This document shows, piece by piece, positions 55,601 through 63,589 of a stretch of DNA of 64,000 nucleotides. Each line of letters opens with the position of its first letter. The first letter of the stretch is position 1. Position numbers and translations under genes: made by a program. The DNA comes from Sphingomonas oryzagri (GTDB lineage: Bacteria; Pseudomonadota; Alphaproteobacteria; Sphingomonadales; Sphingomonadaceae), in NCBI RefSeq assembly GCF_029906645.1, contig NZ_JARYGZ010000002.1:62001-126000 (forward strand). Direction: 5' to 3'. The notes under the pieces are model-generated. The model was given only the letters and a program-made list of their open reading frames with translations. It ran no database searches and was not told where the DNA came from.

Positions 55601-55675
55601 CAACAGGCGGTGCCAAACGGATTCTCGATCGTGAAGACCGTGGACGGCAGCCGTGTGGAGCGCAGGGTCGCATGA
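52598..55675 (+). CDS. sbcC: Exonuclease SbcCD subunit C (ATPase)
   Basis: A 1025-residue Rad50/SbcC-type SMC ATPase. Walker A is GIYGPTGSGKSSIFSA (about residues 32-45). A long coiled coil is interrupted by the zinc-hook CPVCG near 517. The ABC signature STLSGGETFIAAL is near 925 and Walker B LDTIFIDEGFGSLD near 955. The length is typical. It drives the SbcD nuclease. Its gene is overlapped by a long antisense frame of no coding value. Confidence 0.94.
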   Translation: MRPIRLTISAFGPYAGTEQVDFREATDAGLFGIYGPTGSGKSSIFSAMTFALFGEGAKREQSIATMRSGHADADQPTEVSLLFEIGERRYYIRRQPDQTRPKKRGDGETTESHKAWLFDATEVPVEEVTADNCGVVLAETKVGEVARLVKELLGYGVEQFRQIVLLPQGRFERFLVADSNERVAILRELFDVSVYRRIAERMKEQAASARRDFDDGHRIMAQRLADAGFASTDELETGIAEAGVTVDDRRAKAVLAETAARDAEKAHLEAERIEGLFAGVERADRRMAELEEGRPAIEALEVVVARAQKAQRAVDLETRVTELRRAHGNAVVEEERIREAARLATEKHAQFEAAAVRERREAEQIDGLLVRAAEVERHRAALVGAGDLKADHEAKHGKLDVAQTGFDRADAEKTRLDGLVASLAGRIDSAQKANVRRSDLTANLATAVGEQREAKAHADAGRKASEAKTGLDGLVKAHADALALVGPLRDQAADAERAFIGAQAQVLADMHLVDGEPCPVCGSAEHPSPARGEGDPRRLETEMRSAREASDAAVRRESLAEAAVKAAGDALADRQADLALLPQPRIGLKEADAEVARLKSEIATLGTATDVADLETQSAEAKRLLGIATTDLAAALDGLQRAKTDEAVSARSYADAIESVPVPLRAEGAVDEEARKIAGAVTKLREKLAEAEDGLRKAATDRDTAAAKVAGAVDAVAKAEVEATKAVTAFGSRLTELELDPDQYAVGREAIPHIAAHEARIGAFRKDFALSDAQAAAARASVGGLERPDTVATAGARDVARGEAATARGVAADAEAARKVLEDLRGSLRDQLERLAKLEEESGPLRALAEAFVGDNVMRTPLETFAIGAMFDHVLDAANLRLDPMTAGRYRLVRDVESVGGRTKRGLDIRVHDIQTGRAREISTLSGGETFIAALSLALGLSDIVEMSHGRIRLDTIFIDEGFGSLDTENDGGTLDLVLQVLQEIVGKSRAVGLISHVPLVQQAVPNGFSIVKTVDGSRVERRVA

Positions 55676-55724
55676 GCGCGTTCCTGCGCATCGGCACGAA
55701 CTCCATTGCTGTTCGAGGCGGCAA

Positions 55725-56792
55725 TCACGCCGCGAGTGTGGCCAGGCTGGCCTCGAGGATGTTGCGCAACAGCTTGGAGCGTTGCACGGGGTCGCCGGCG
55801 AAGTCGATGGCGATCGAAGAAACCATTGGTCCTCGACGGACGGCTTTCGCCTCAAGACCCAAGGCAGTCAGTCGAGCGCAGTCAGCCAAGCTGATGACCC
55901 GGCCGTTCGACTCGCGAAACAGCAACGTCCTTTCGCGTCTAGATCCATTGGCGAGGACGGCGCGAACTCTGAGTTGGCCGCCGTCAGTATAGTATTCCTG
56001 CCAACGGGAGTCGGGAGGCACCATCTGGTCGATCTCGGGGTCTTCCTCGTCATCGATGCGGTGCGGCGCCGACGCGCTGGCGGATGCTGCCATCGAACCG
56101 GGCGGCGGTTCGAGGGCGTGTTGGGCGTCGAAGATGGCTTCGAAGGTTTCGGCCACCTCGTCCAGCTCCGCCGGGCGCCCGTCTGGACCAAGCCGGAACT
56201 CGGTGTTGCAGATGGGCTCGAACCGACGGATCAGTGCCTTCTCGAGTGGCTTGATGCGTCGTTCCTTGACGGTCTGCTTGTCTTCCGCGGGGGCGTTCGG
56301 TGCGATGCGCCGGTAGGAGAAGGAGAAGCGCTCGAATAGTGCCTCGGGCGAAGCGTCGCGGAGCTCGGTCCAGTGGCGGGCTGCGAAGCGGGCCTTGTTG
56401 TAGGTCGCCTTGACTGAGCCCTTCTCCAGGCGGTCGCTCGCGCCTCGCGCAGCCGCTAGATCGCGAGCGATCTCATGATCGAGATTGTCCATGATCGAAC
56501 GGAGCGGCGCGGAGCTGAAGCCCAGGCTCTTGGCCCGCAGCGTGAAGCCCATCACGTGCTTGTAGATCCGGTCGGCCACATGCCCGCCGAACGGATTCGC
56601 TTCTGGTCCCACGAAGGATCCGATGTAGATGAGCTTGCCGTCCCAGAAGCAGGCATAGACCCCTGCTCCCGCGAGATCGGTCTCCTTCATGCCGGGCAGC
56701 TTCGCGCCAACGAGGTTGGCCCACGGCGGCATTCCGGGATCGGCCTCGCCCGATGAGAGGGAACAGATCTCGCGTAGATGGCGCTTCCGCAA
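55725..56792 (-). CDS. GIY-YIG-like nuclease-type protein
   Basis: A 355-residue protein from TTG at 56792 (GGAGAG seven bases upstream); an ATG at 56732 is possible. A GIY-YIG-like signature is present: GVYACFWDGKLIYIGS (residues 44-59), an Arg in HVADRIYKHV (75) and a Glu-containing helix KPLEKALIRRFEPICNTEF (E184, N196). That order matches the GIY-YIG fold. The C-terminal 150 residues are unassigned. It converges with sbcC. Confidence 0.62.
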   Translation of the reverse strand: MRKRHLREICSLSSGEADPGMPPWANLVGAKLPGMKETDLAGAGVYACFWDGKLIYIGSFVGPEANPFGGHVADRIYKHVMGFTLRAKSLGFSSAPLRSIMDNLDHEIARDLAAARGASDRLEKGSVKATYNKARFAARHWTELRDASPEALFERFSFSYRRIAPNAPAEDKQTVKERRIKPLEKALIRRFEPICNTEFRLGPDGRPAELDEVAETFEAIFDAQHALEPPPGSMAASASASAPHRIDDEEDPEIDQMVPPDSRWQEYYTDGGQLRVRAVLANGSRRERTLLFRESNGRVISLADCARLTALGLEAKAVRRGPMVSSIAIDFAGDPVQRSKLLRNILEASLATLAA

Positions 56793-56904
56793 CGGATTGC
56801 TCTCCGGTCTGGTGGTGCGGTCCGAGACGGACGGCGTCCATAGGGAGTATCGAGAGACTCCTTACCGAAGGTTTGAGGGCGATCGGGCCGAGTGAGGGTG
56901 TCAC

Positions 56905-57828
56905 CTATTCGTCGACGAAGAAGTCCTCGTCGAGGCGCTTGATGGCGATGGTCCGACTGGCGCGCACGCCGACGTCGTGCTCGACCATGAGCTCCGCCAG
57001 CCGGTCGCCGTCGATCAGGATCACGCGCTGAGGAAGGTGCTGCACGAACTGGAGGGCCGGCGCGCTGAAGGTCGAAGTCGTGACGAAGACGCCCTTGGTG
57101 GCGCCGAGGCCAACCAGACTGCCGACGAACGCCTGGATCTCGGGGCGGCCGACGCCCACGTGCGCCGAGTATCGCTTGGCCTGCACGTAGATGCGGTCGA
57201 GGCCGAGGCGGTCCTCGTCAATGACGCCGTCGACGCCCCCATCCCCGCTCTTGCCGAGGCGCAGGGCGGCGCGCTCGTGCGTGCCTCCGTAGCCCATGGC
57301 GACCAGCAGATCGACGATCACGCCTTCGAAGAAGGTCGCGCTTTGCGCGAGGATCCGTTGGAGGAGCTCGGCCTTCAGGGCGGCGTGGATGATCGCATGC
57401 GCGGAGTCGATCTGCTCCTCCGGCGTCGCATCGGCGACGGAGGCGGCACGGATGGCCGGCGCCTCTTCGGATCCCGTCGTGGCGACCGACTTGGCATACC
57501 ACTCGAGAAACGGGGGATATGTTTTCAGCGTCTCGACGTCGATCTCGGCCGGCGATCTCTCGAGAAGGGTCCTGCCGGATTCGCTGGCGCGGAAGAGACC
57601 CCGTTTCGGGCTGTCGATCAGCCCTGCCTTGGTCATGTAGAACTTCGCCCAGTGGATGCGGTTGTGGAGGATGCGCTGCCGCCCGCTCGGCAGCAGCTCG
57701 TCGCGCTCCTCCTCGGAGAGGCCGAGATCGTCCGCGATGCGGTCGGCGACCTCAGGCACGCGCGTATCGCCTTCAGCGGCGGCCTTCAGCACCGGAAGCA
57801 TGAGGCTCTGATAGTCCGGAATGCGCAA
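56905..57828 (-). CDS. Mrr-type restriction endonuclease
   Basis: A 307-residue Mrr family protein of normal length, starting at TTG; the start sequence MRIPDYQSLMLPVLKAAAEG matches family N-termini. An N-terminal Mrr_N winged helix (about 1-95) precedes the catalytic domain. There, GGTHERAALRLGKSGDGGVDGVIDED and the QxK strand IYVQAKRYS carry the active site, followed by IQAFVGSLVGLGATKGVFVTTS. Mrr enzymes are type IV enzymes that cut modified foreign DNA. It is the penultimate gene of a leftward run. Confidence 0.93.
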   Translation of the reverse strand: MRIPDYQSLMLPVLKAAAEGDTRVPEVADRIADDLGLSEEERDELLPSGRQRILHNRIHWAKFYMTKAGLIDSPKRGLFRASESGRTLLERSPAEIDVETLKTYPPFLEWYAKSVATTGSEEAPAIRAASVADATPEEQIDSAHAIIHAALKAELLQRILAQSATFFEGVIVDLLVAMGYGGTHERAALRLGKSGDGGVDGVIDEDRLGLDRIYVQAKRYSAHVGVGRPEIQAFVGSLVGLGATKGVFVTTSTFSAPALQFVQHLPQRVILIDGDRLAELMVEHDVGVRASRTIAIKRLDEDFFVDE

Positions 57829-57929
57829 GTCGATCCCCCGTCGTCGGCGACGGGGTCTGGCTATCCCGTTCGGAGTACGTGCTCAAGCCCGGCCATGCGG
57901 TAGTCGGGGGCGGAGAGCCTGTCGGCCTG

Positions 57930-59456
57930 TCACTGCGCTGCGAGCACGGTGGCGATCCAGTGCGCCGATGCCGATATCGCGGCGTGCAGCGGGGGGATCA
58001 GCGCTGCGCAGGCGATGCCCGCGCCGGCCACGGTCGCGGCGCCGGCGGCGCCTCCTGCCTTCTTCGCGAACTCGTCGGCGAAGATGTCGATGCGCGGCTG
58101 GAACCAGTGCAACAGCTTCTGGAGACGCGAAGCCGCTTTGGCCACGTCCAGCGCATCGGGCTCGGCCTTCGCGGCCTCCTCGGCGATGATGGCGGAGGCG
58201 TCCTTGATCTCGGCCACGAGGGATTCCGGCAGCGGATTGCCGTCGTCGTCGACGGGAGGGCCGTTGTGCCCCATCTCGCCGTGCTTGGGCCGGCGGGCCT
58301 CCAGAGCTGCGGCAAGGCCGGCGACGGCGTCGCCCATGGCGGCCCTCAGCTCCAGCTCGCGGTCGCTGCCGAACGTCGGTTCGGCGTCGCCTTCGAGGTC
58401 GGCAACGAGGCGATCCAGATCGGTGGTCGCTGCGTCGGTCGCGATCGCATCGGGATCAGGCTCGGCGCTTCCGCCGGAAATCGTTCTGGTCGTCACCTCG
58501 ATCGGCGGATCTGTCGGAGCGCTTTCGTCGAGGGCATCGGTCTCGCGGAGCTCGGCAAGGAGGGCCTCGAGATCGCTCTGGTCGCTTTTGTCGTCGAGGG
58601 TGCGACCGGAGGTCTTGCGATAGGCGCGCAGCATGAGCGGCGTCGCCTCCTTATGATCGGTGGCATGGATCATGTGATACATGATCCGGCCGCCGCGCCG
58701 CTGGCTGTGTATGGGATAGGGCTTCGCGTAGGCGTAGCCGAGCTCGTTCATGAAGCGCTCGGCGAGGAGCGGGCCGCGCTCGGCGGACGATACCTTTCGG
58801 AGATCGCGCCAGTCGTCCCGGCCCCACCATCGCGTCAGACGCTCCGCAGTCTCTGGCCGGCGCACCGCCGCGATCGAGCGGTCGAGCCAGCCGGTCGCGA
58901 GAAAGTAGAAGATCTCGATCTTGTGGGTCGTCTTGTGCCCGGCGATGGCCTGCACCGTGGCCCAGTCGCATTCGAACCCGCGCTGGTCGAGCAGTGCGAA
59001 GGTCGCGGTCTTCGGCGTTATCGTGCCGGCCCCGAGGATGTCGTGGACCCGCTCGTTGAAATCGCCCGGAAGCACCTCGATCCGGCGTTTGGGCAGCGCT
59101 TCCGCGGCCTTGATCTCCTCGAGGAGCTCGATGCCCTTGGGGTCGAGATCGCATAGCCAGAACTCGCGCATCCACGGCGGCCGTGCCTGGAGCACGAGAT
59201 TGGCGGAGCAGAGCTCCTTCAGATGTCGCTGCTGGGGAGCGGCGAAGCCGTCGATGTAGGTTCCGTGCTTCGTGACGAAGGTGAAGAGCCGGATGTATTC
59301 TTGGATGAGCTTAGCCTTGTTCTCCGTCCAGAGCGGCGTCTTCAGGGATCGGAAGTCCTTCTCCTCGGGTTTCTCGAGGATCGGGATCTCCTGTTCCGTG
59401 AACAGGGCCGGATGGCCGGGGACTAGGCTGTTCTTGCGACGGGGAGCTCGTCCCAT
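57930..59456 (-). CDS. tcmP: Three-Cys-motif partner protein TcmP, with C-terminal membrane-like extension
   Basis: A 508-residue protein. The first about 300 residues are TcmP: TPLWTENKAKLIQEYIRLFTFVTKHGTYIDGFAAPQ, FWLCDLDP, VLPGDFNERVHDIL, ALLDQRGFECDW and a later YHMIHATDHKEATPLM. After it come an acidic linker (about 310-400) and a C-terminal segment with a strongly hydrophobic glycine-alanine stretch (about 465-508), unlike ordinary short TcmP. The gene overlaps the DUF5131 gene by 34 bp. The biochemistry of TcmP is unsettled; a nuclease or methyltransferase-like fold has been suggested. Confidence 0.85.
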   Translation of the reverse strand: MGRAPRRKNSLVPGHPALFTEQEIPILEKPEEKDFRSLKTPLWTENKAKLIQEYIRLFTFVTKHGTYIDGFAAPQQRHLKELCSANLVLQARPPWMREFWLCDLDPKGIELLEEIKAAEALPKRRIEVLPGDFNERVHDILGAGTITPKTATFALLDQRGFECDWATVQAIAGHKTTHKIEIFYFLATGWLDRSIAAVRRPETAERLTRWWGRDDWRDLRKVSSAERGPLLAERFMNELGYAYAKPYPIHSQRRGGRIMYHMIHATDHKEATPLMLRAYRKTSGRTLDDKSDQSDLEALLAELRETDALDESAPTDPPIEVTTRTISGGSAEPDPDAIATDAATTDLDRLVADLEGDAEPTFGSDRELELRAAMGDAVAGLAAALEARRPKHGEMGHNGPPVDDDGNPLPESLVAEIKDASAIIAEEAAKAEPDALDVAKAASRLQKLLHWFQPRIDIFADEFAKKAGGAAGAATVAGAGIACAALIPPLHAAISASAHWIATVLAAQ

Positions 59457-60244
59457 GTCTCTCCGTCCAGCTCTCGGCCGGCGATCTTCTTGCCGACGCG
59501 GATCATGGTGGTGCCGTCGGCCACGGTCTCCATCCGCGCCTTGGCGAGCGGGATGCCCTGACCGGGCGCCCAGTCGCCCCACTGCTTGAAGTGGAAGGCG
59601 ACGTCGTGCGCCATGCAGATGTTGAGGAGGTCGCGGAACCACGACGGGCTCGACGGCCGCGCCTTGGGTCCGCTCTCGCCACCGGTGATCACCCAGTCGA
59701 GCTTGTCGGCCCACGGCCCGATGTCGAGGGGACCGAGCAGCGGCTCGGCCGAGATGAAGCGGACGGCGGCGGGGATGGCGCCGAGGTGCGGCAGGCGCTC
59801 CTCGGCGTATTCCTGATTCTCGACCGTCGTGCCGAGCCAGACGTTCGCTGGCCACTCGTCGCCCCACGGCGCGAGTCGGGCGACGATCTCGGGGCGCTTG
59901 GTGAGGAGGAGCCAGTCGAGGTGCGGCGTCGCCTCGATCAGCTTCCAGAGACGGGCGCGATGGACGTCGAGGTCGCGCCGGTCCTCGAAGACGTCGGCCA
60001 TGGACGCGCAGAACACACGGGCGCGCTCGCCCGTCGCCTCGGCGGCCGCGTTCCACTTCAGCGGCTCGGACCAGTGCTTGTCGCCGAAGAAGCGGCGCTC
60101 GGCGTTAATGCCCCATACCTTGCTGCCGACGCGCTTGGCCCAGCTCTCGGCGTAGCAGTGCTTGCACGCGGGAGACACCTTCACGCACCCCCACCAGGGG
60201 TTGAAGGTGTGGGTCGTCCATTCGATCCGGGAGTTCTTAGCCAT
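59423..60244 (-). CDS. DUF5131 (phage Gp37/Gp68) three-Cys-motif protein
   Basis: A 273-residue DUF5131 protein with the defining three-Cys motif WWGCVKVSPACKHCYAE (Cys near 20, 27 and 30), as in radical-SAM-like iron-sulfur proteins. WLLLTKRPE, VWLGTTVENQEYAEERLP, RFISAEPLLGPL and DWVITGGESGPKARP also match the family. It is encoded immediately before and overlapping its partner TcmP. The pair recurs in bacterial defence islands and phages; its reaction is not known. Confidence 0.93.
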   Translation of the reverse strand: MAKNSRIEWTTHTFNPWWGCVKVSPACKHCYAESWAKRVGSKVWGINAERRFFGDKHWSEPLKWNAAAEATGERARVFCASMADVFEDRRDLDVHRARLWKLIEATPHLDWLLLTKRPEIVARLAPWGDEWPANVWLGTTVENQEYAEERLPHLGAIPAAVRFISAEPLLGPLDIGPWADKLDWVITGGESGPKARPSSPSWFRDLLNICMAHDVAFHFKQWGDWAPGQGIPLAKARMETVADGTTMIRVGKKIAGRELDGETWDELPVARTA

Positions 60245-60324
60245 TCGCGCCTCTGAGCGATGGTATAGCCTTTGTGCAACGCCGGCCAAGTGTTCGTTGT
60301 TCGTTCGATCCGATCATGGCGAGA

Positions 60325-61515
60325 TCAGGCTTCCGCCAGAGGGACGATCTGGTCCTGCCCGACGTCGTAGCGGTAGAGATGCAGGCTCTTCGTAGCGATC
60401 AGCCTCATGGCCTGCTCGACGGACACCCTCGACACGAGAAACCACTCGCGCGGATCGACGGACCGACCGAAGCGGTCGGGCAGCCTGACGTCGACGCACG
60501 CGGCGCCGAAGAAGCGGTGGAGCAGCCCCTCGATCTTCTTCGGCGGGACGCCCCGGGTCTCGTATTCGTCGACGATCCTCGCCTCGGCGAGCAGGAAGGT
60601 CGGATCGGAGGCGGCGCCGGCGATGCGGCCGGCGGCCGTCTCGGTGGTCGACCCGATCTTGACGATGTGGTCGGCGAGGTCGGCCAGTGCCGGGTTCGTC
60701 GACAGCGTCCGCGCGACGTAGACGCAGCCGGTCACGGCGGGCTTCGCGTCCTTGAACAGGTCGCCCGCATCGGTCGTCAGCACGCGGCGGCTGTTCTCGG
60801 CGCGGTAGAGGGCCTTGCCGAACGAGCGCAGCAGGTGGTCGCTCTCGGTGCCGTTGTCGTAGATGATGCGCAGACGGGCGTCGTCGCGGTCGTTGCGCGT
60901 GTGCCGATCGACCTCGGCGATGTAGGCCAGCGCGCCGTCGACGATGAACATGTCGCCGACCCCGATCTGGTAGGTGGAGCTGGTCGGGACGGTCGCGCGG
61001 GCGCCGTTCGCGATGTCGGCGATGCACTCGTCGAAGATGGGCCGGAAGGCTTCGAAGTCCTTGCAGACGGTGCGTTCGGCGATGGTGTCGGTCTCCGCCT
61101 TCGGCTGCGGCACCGGCGTCTCGCGGAAGTCGAAGATGTGGTCGTCGGGGGTGCTTAGGAGATCGTCGCCGGCGGCGATGAGATCGTCGAGGCTGGCCGG
61201 GGCCGCTTCGCTGACGGCGGCCGCCATCGGCGCATCGAGTAGTCCGTATTGATCAAGGTGGCGCAGCTTGCCGACCTTGGCGGCGTCCTTGCGGAAGCTG
61301 TCGAGCCTGACCCCTAGCCGCATCTCGTCCGGTGCGCGGGCGTTCCTGTCTGGAGCCCGGCCGGTGCGCTCGCGGAACGCCACCACCTCGAGGAAGAGCC
61401 TGGACTGATCGTCGGCGGGCGTCCGCGACGGCTTTACGACGGGCACGAAGAGATCGTCGCCGGCCGCGATCAGCTCGTCGAGGGCTTCGTAGAACGCAGC
61501 GGTCGATCTCGCCAT
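60325..61515 (-). CDS. GIY-YIG nuclease family protein (T5orf172-like)
   Basis: A 396-residue protein. Its C-terminal third has a T5orf172/GIY-YIG-type domain: GCVYVARTLS...HIVKIGSTTETAAGR, a Glu helix ETRGVPPKKIEGLLHRFF and PREWFLVS. The N-terminal part repeats the phrase DELIAAGDDLF/DDLIAAGDDLL (about residues 13-23 and 110-120), a small internal duplication. The gene follows the helicase gene with 1 bp between. It probably acts as the nuclease of the methyltransferase-helicase operon. Confidence 0.85.
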   Translation of the reverse strand: MARSTAAFYEALDELIAAGDDLFVPVVKPSRTPADDQSRLFLEVVAFRERTGRAPDRNARAPDEMRLGVRLDSFRKDAAKVGKLRHLDQYGLLDAPMAAAVSEAAPASLDDLIAAGDDLLSTPDDHIFDFRETPVPQPKAETDTIAERTVCKDFEAFRPIFDECIADIANGARATVPTSSTYQIGVGDMFIVDGALAYIAEVDRHTRNDRDDARLRIIYDNGTESDHLLRSFGKALYRAENSRRVLTTDAGDLFKDAKPAVTGCVYVARTLSTNPALADLADHIVKIGSTTETAAGRIAGAASDPTFLLAEARIVDEYETRGVPPKKIEGLLHRFFGAACVDVRLPDRFGRSVDPREWFLVSRVSVEQAMRLIATKSLHLYRYDVGQDQIVPLAEA

Positions 61516-61516
61516 G

Positions 61517-63574
61517 TCAGGCCGCCTGCTCCTGCGCCTTCTCCTTCTGGCGGCGGATCGCGGCGGCGCGGATCCAAGCGAGGGCCTCTGCCATTCGCTT
61601 CTCGACCGGGTTCGCGGCGGTGATGCTCGGCTCGCGGCCGTGCTGCTCCTTGAAGGCGCGGATGCGCGGCACCTGGGCGAGCGCCTCGGCTTCGGTGATC
61701 TCGATGCGGGTCTCGGCGATGGACTGGTGGATGCGTCGCAGGACCGATTCCCCGAGCGCCTTGGACAGGATCTCGTAGGATTGCTGGAAGGGGTTCACCT
61801 GATCGATGAGGTCGATGCTGAGCTCGGGCATCGTGATGAACTTGGAGGTCAGCTTGATCAGCTGCGCGTGGGCCTTCTGGCCTTCGGTCTCCTCGCCGTC
61901 CTCGGAGGGCGTGGTGTCGATCGGGAGGCCCGGCTGGGCGATCCTGGCGAGCACGGCGCGGCGCGCGACGATGTTCTGCCGGATGGCCTCGATGTCCTCC
62001 TCGCTCTCGGCGATGTCGGGATAGCGCTTGGCGATGATGTCGGGGATCAGATGCTGGTTGATGGTCTCGGCCGGAAACTCGTCGGGGATGAGGCTGGCGC
62101 GAAGCACCTGGCTGTCCTGAAGCACGGCCGCCATCAGGTCCGTCATGTCCGTCTCGATGATCTCCTTGGCGCGCCTGCTGGTCGGTTCCTTGAGGCCGGC
62201 GATCTCGATGGTGGGCTCCGCGTCGAGGAGGTCGATGCGCGTAGTCGGGCGGGCGCCGCCGTCGAACCGGTCGTCGGAGGCCTTCGTCTTGAAGTTGAAG
62301 TTGGGGATCAGCACCTGCTCCATGAGGAGCGAGGCGGCGATCGCCTTCAGCATGTCATTGACCGCGCTACGCACGACCTCGTCGGCGGTGTCGGGTTCGG
62401 CGAGCAGGTTCGTGAACTGGGCGTGCGTCTTGCCTGGTGCGTCGCGGGTGGCTCGGCCGATGATCTGCACGACCTCGGTCAGCGAGCCCCGGTAGCCGAT
62501 CGTCAGGGCGTGCTCGCACCAGATCCAGTCGAAGCCCTCCTTGGCCATCCCGAGGGCGATGACGATGTCGAGGTCCTCTCGCTTCTCCACGCTGCGGAGG
62601 CCTGTCAGCACGGTCTGCTGGGTGTCCGGCGTGACGAGGTCGGCGATCTTCAGAACACGACCGTCATGGGTTCGCAGCAACTGGAAGCCGGTTTTCGGAT
62701 CGACCTCGAACACGTTGCCGAGGACGTCGAGGATGCCGTTCATCTCCCTGATCTTGTCGCCGAGCGCCGCCTGCGAGTTGACGTTGGGGATGTGGATGAT
62801 CGTCTTCTTGGTCGGATCGAGCACCTCGCCGATCGCGGATAGGTAGCTGCCGTGGTAGAAGTGGTAGCCGATCCCCAGCGTCTTGAGATGCTCGTAGCCG
62901 GACAGCTGCTCGTAGTAGGTGTAGACGACGTCGGTGAACTTCGCCTCGTCATCGGCACGCAGGACCGGGATCTGGTCGCCGCGGAAGAAGGAGCCGGTCA
63001 TGGCGACGATGTGGGTGGAGCCCTCGTCCATGACGGTGCGGATCAGCTCGCCCAGGCGGTTGTCGGCGTCGGCCGAGACGTGATGGAACTCGTCGATGGC
63101 AAGGACGCAGTCGTGGAAGGCGGTGATGCCGCGGCCTTCGCGCATGATCCGGTCGAAGGCGTGGCGCAGCGTGGAGTGAGTACAGACGATGATGTCGTCG
63201 TCCGAATCCATGAAACGGATGAAGGCGTTGATCTTGCCGCTGTCGCCGCCGATCATGTCGCAGAGGTTGTTCTGCGGAGCGATCGTCCAGTCGGCGAAGA
63301 AGCCGTGCGCCGTAAGATCGGTCGAACGGAACGAGTTGCCGATCGAGCGCTCCGGCACGGCGACGACGACCTTGCGCATGCCTTGGTTGCGGAGCTTGTC
63401 GAGGCCGAGGAACATCAGCGCACGGGACTTGCCGGACGCGGGCGGGCTCTTGATGAGCAGATACTTGGCGTTGCGGGCGTCGAAGGCGCGAGACTGCATG
63501 ACACGCATGCCGTAGGCGTTGGTTGCCTTGCTGGCACCGGTGGAGCCGTATTCGACGGTGATGAAGTCAGGCAT
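61517..63574 (-). CDS. DEAD/DEAH-box helicase
   Basis: A 685-residue SF2 helicase. Walker A is LIKSPPASGKSRALMF (about residues 42-57) and Walker B the DEFH-type CVLAIDEFHHV (about 148). MTGSFF (motif III), then DLVTPDTQ, VIALGMAKEGFDWIW and VQIIGRATRDAPGK (motif VI) follow. The C-terminal 230 residues are an unassigned helical domain. It sits between a methyltransferase gene and a GIY-YIG nuclease gene, with 15 bp and 1 bp gaps. A role in DNA translocation during restriction is inferred from those partners. Confidence 0.9.
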   Translation of the reverse strand: MPDFITVEYGSTGASKATNAYGMRVMQSRAFDARNAKYLLIKSPPASGKSRALMFLGLDKLRNQGMRKVVVAVPERSIGNSFRSTDLTAHGFFADWTIAPQNNLCDMIGGDSGKINAFIRFMDSDDDIIVCTHSTLRHAFDRIMREGRGITAFHDCVLAIDEFHHVSADADNRLGELIRTVMDEGSTHIVAMTGSFFRGDQIPVLRADDEAKFTDVVYTYYEQLSGYEHLKTLGIGYHFYHGSYLSAIGEVLDPTKKTIIHIPNVNSQAALGDKIREMNGILDVLGNVFEVDPKTGFQLLRTHDGRVLKIADLVTPDTQQTVLTGLRSVEKREDLDIVIALGMAKEGFDWIWCEHALTIGYRGSLTEVVQIIGRATRDAPGKTHAQFTNLLAEPDTADEVVRSAVNDMLKAIAASLLMEQVLIPNFNFKTKASDDRFDGGARPTTRIDLLDAEPTIEIAGLKEPTSRRAKEIIETDMTDLMAAVLQDSQVLRASLIPDEFPAETINQHLIPDIIAKRYPDIAESEEDIEAIRQNIVARRAVLARIAQPGLPIDTTPSEDGEETEGQKAHAQLIKLTSKFITMPELSIDLIDQVNPFQQSYEILSKALGESVLRRIHQSIAETRIEITEAEALAQVPRIRAFKEQHGREPSITAANPVEKRMAEALAWIRAAAIRRQKEKAQEQAA

Positions 63575-63589
63575 TCTGGCGTCTCCGGG

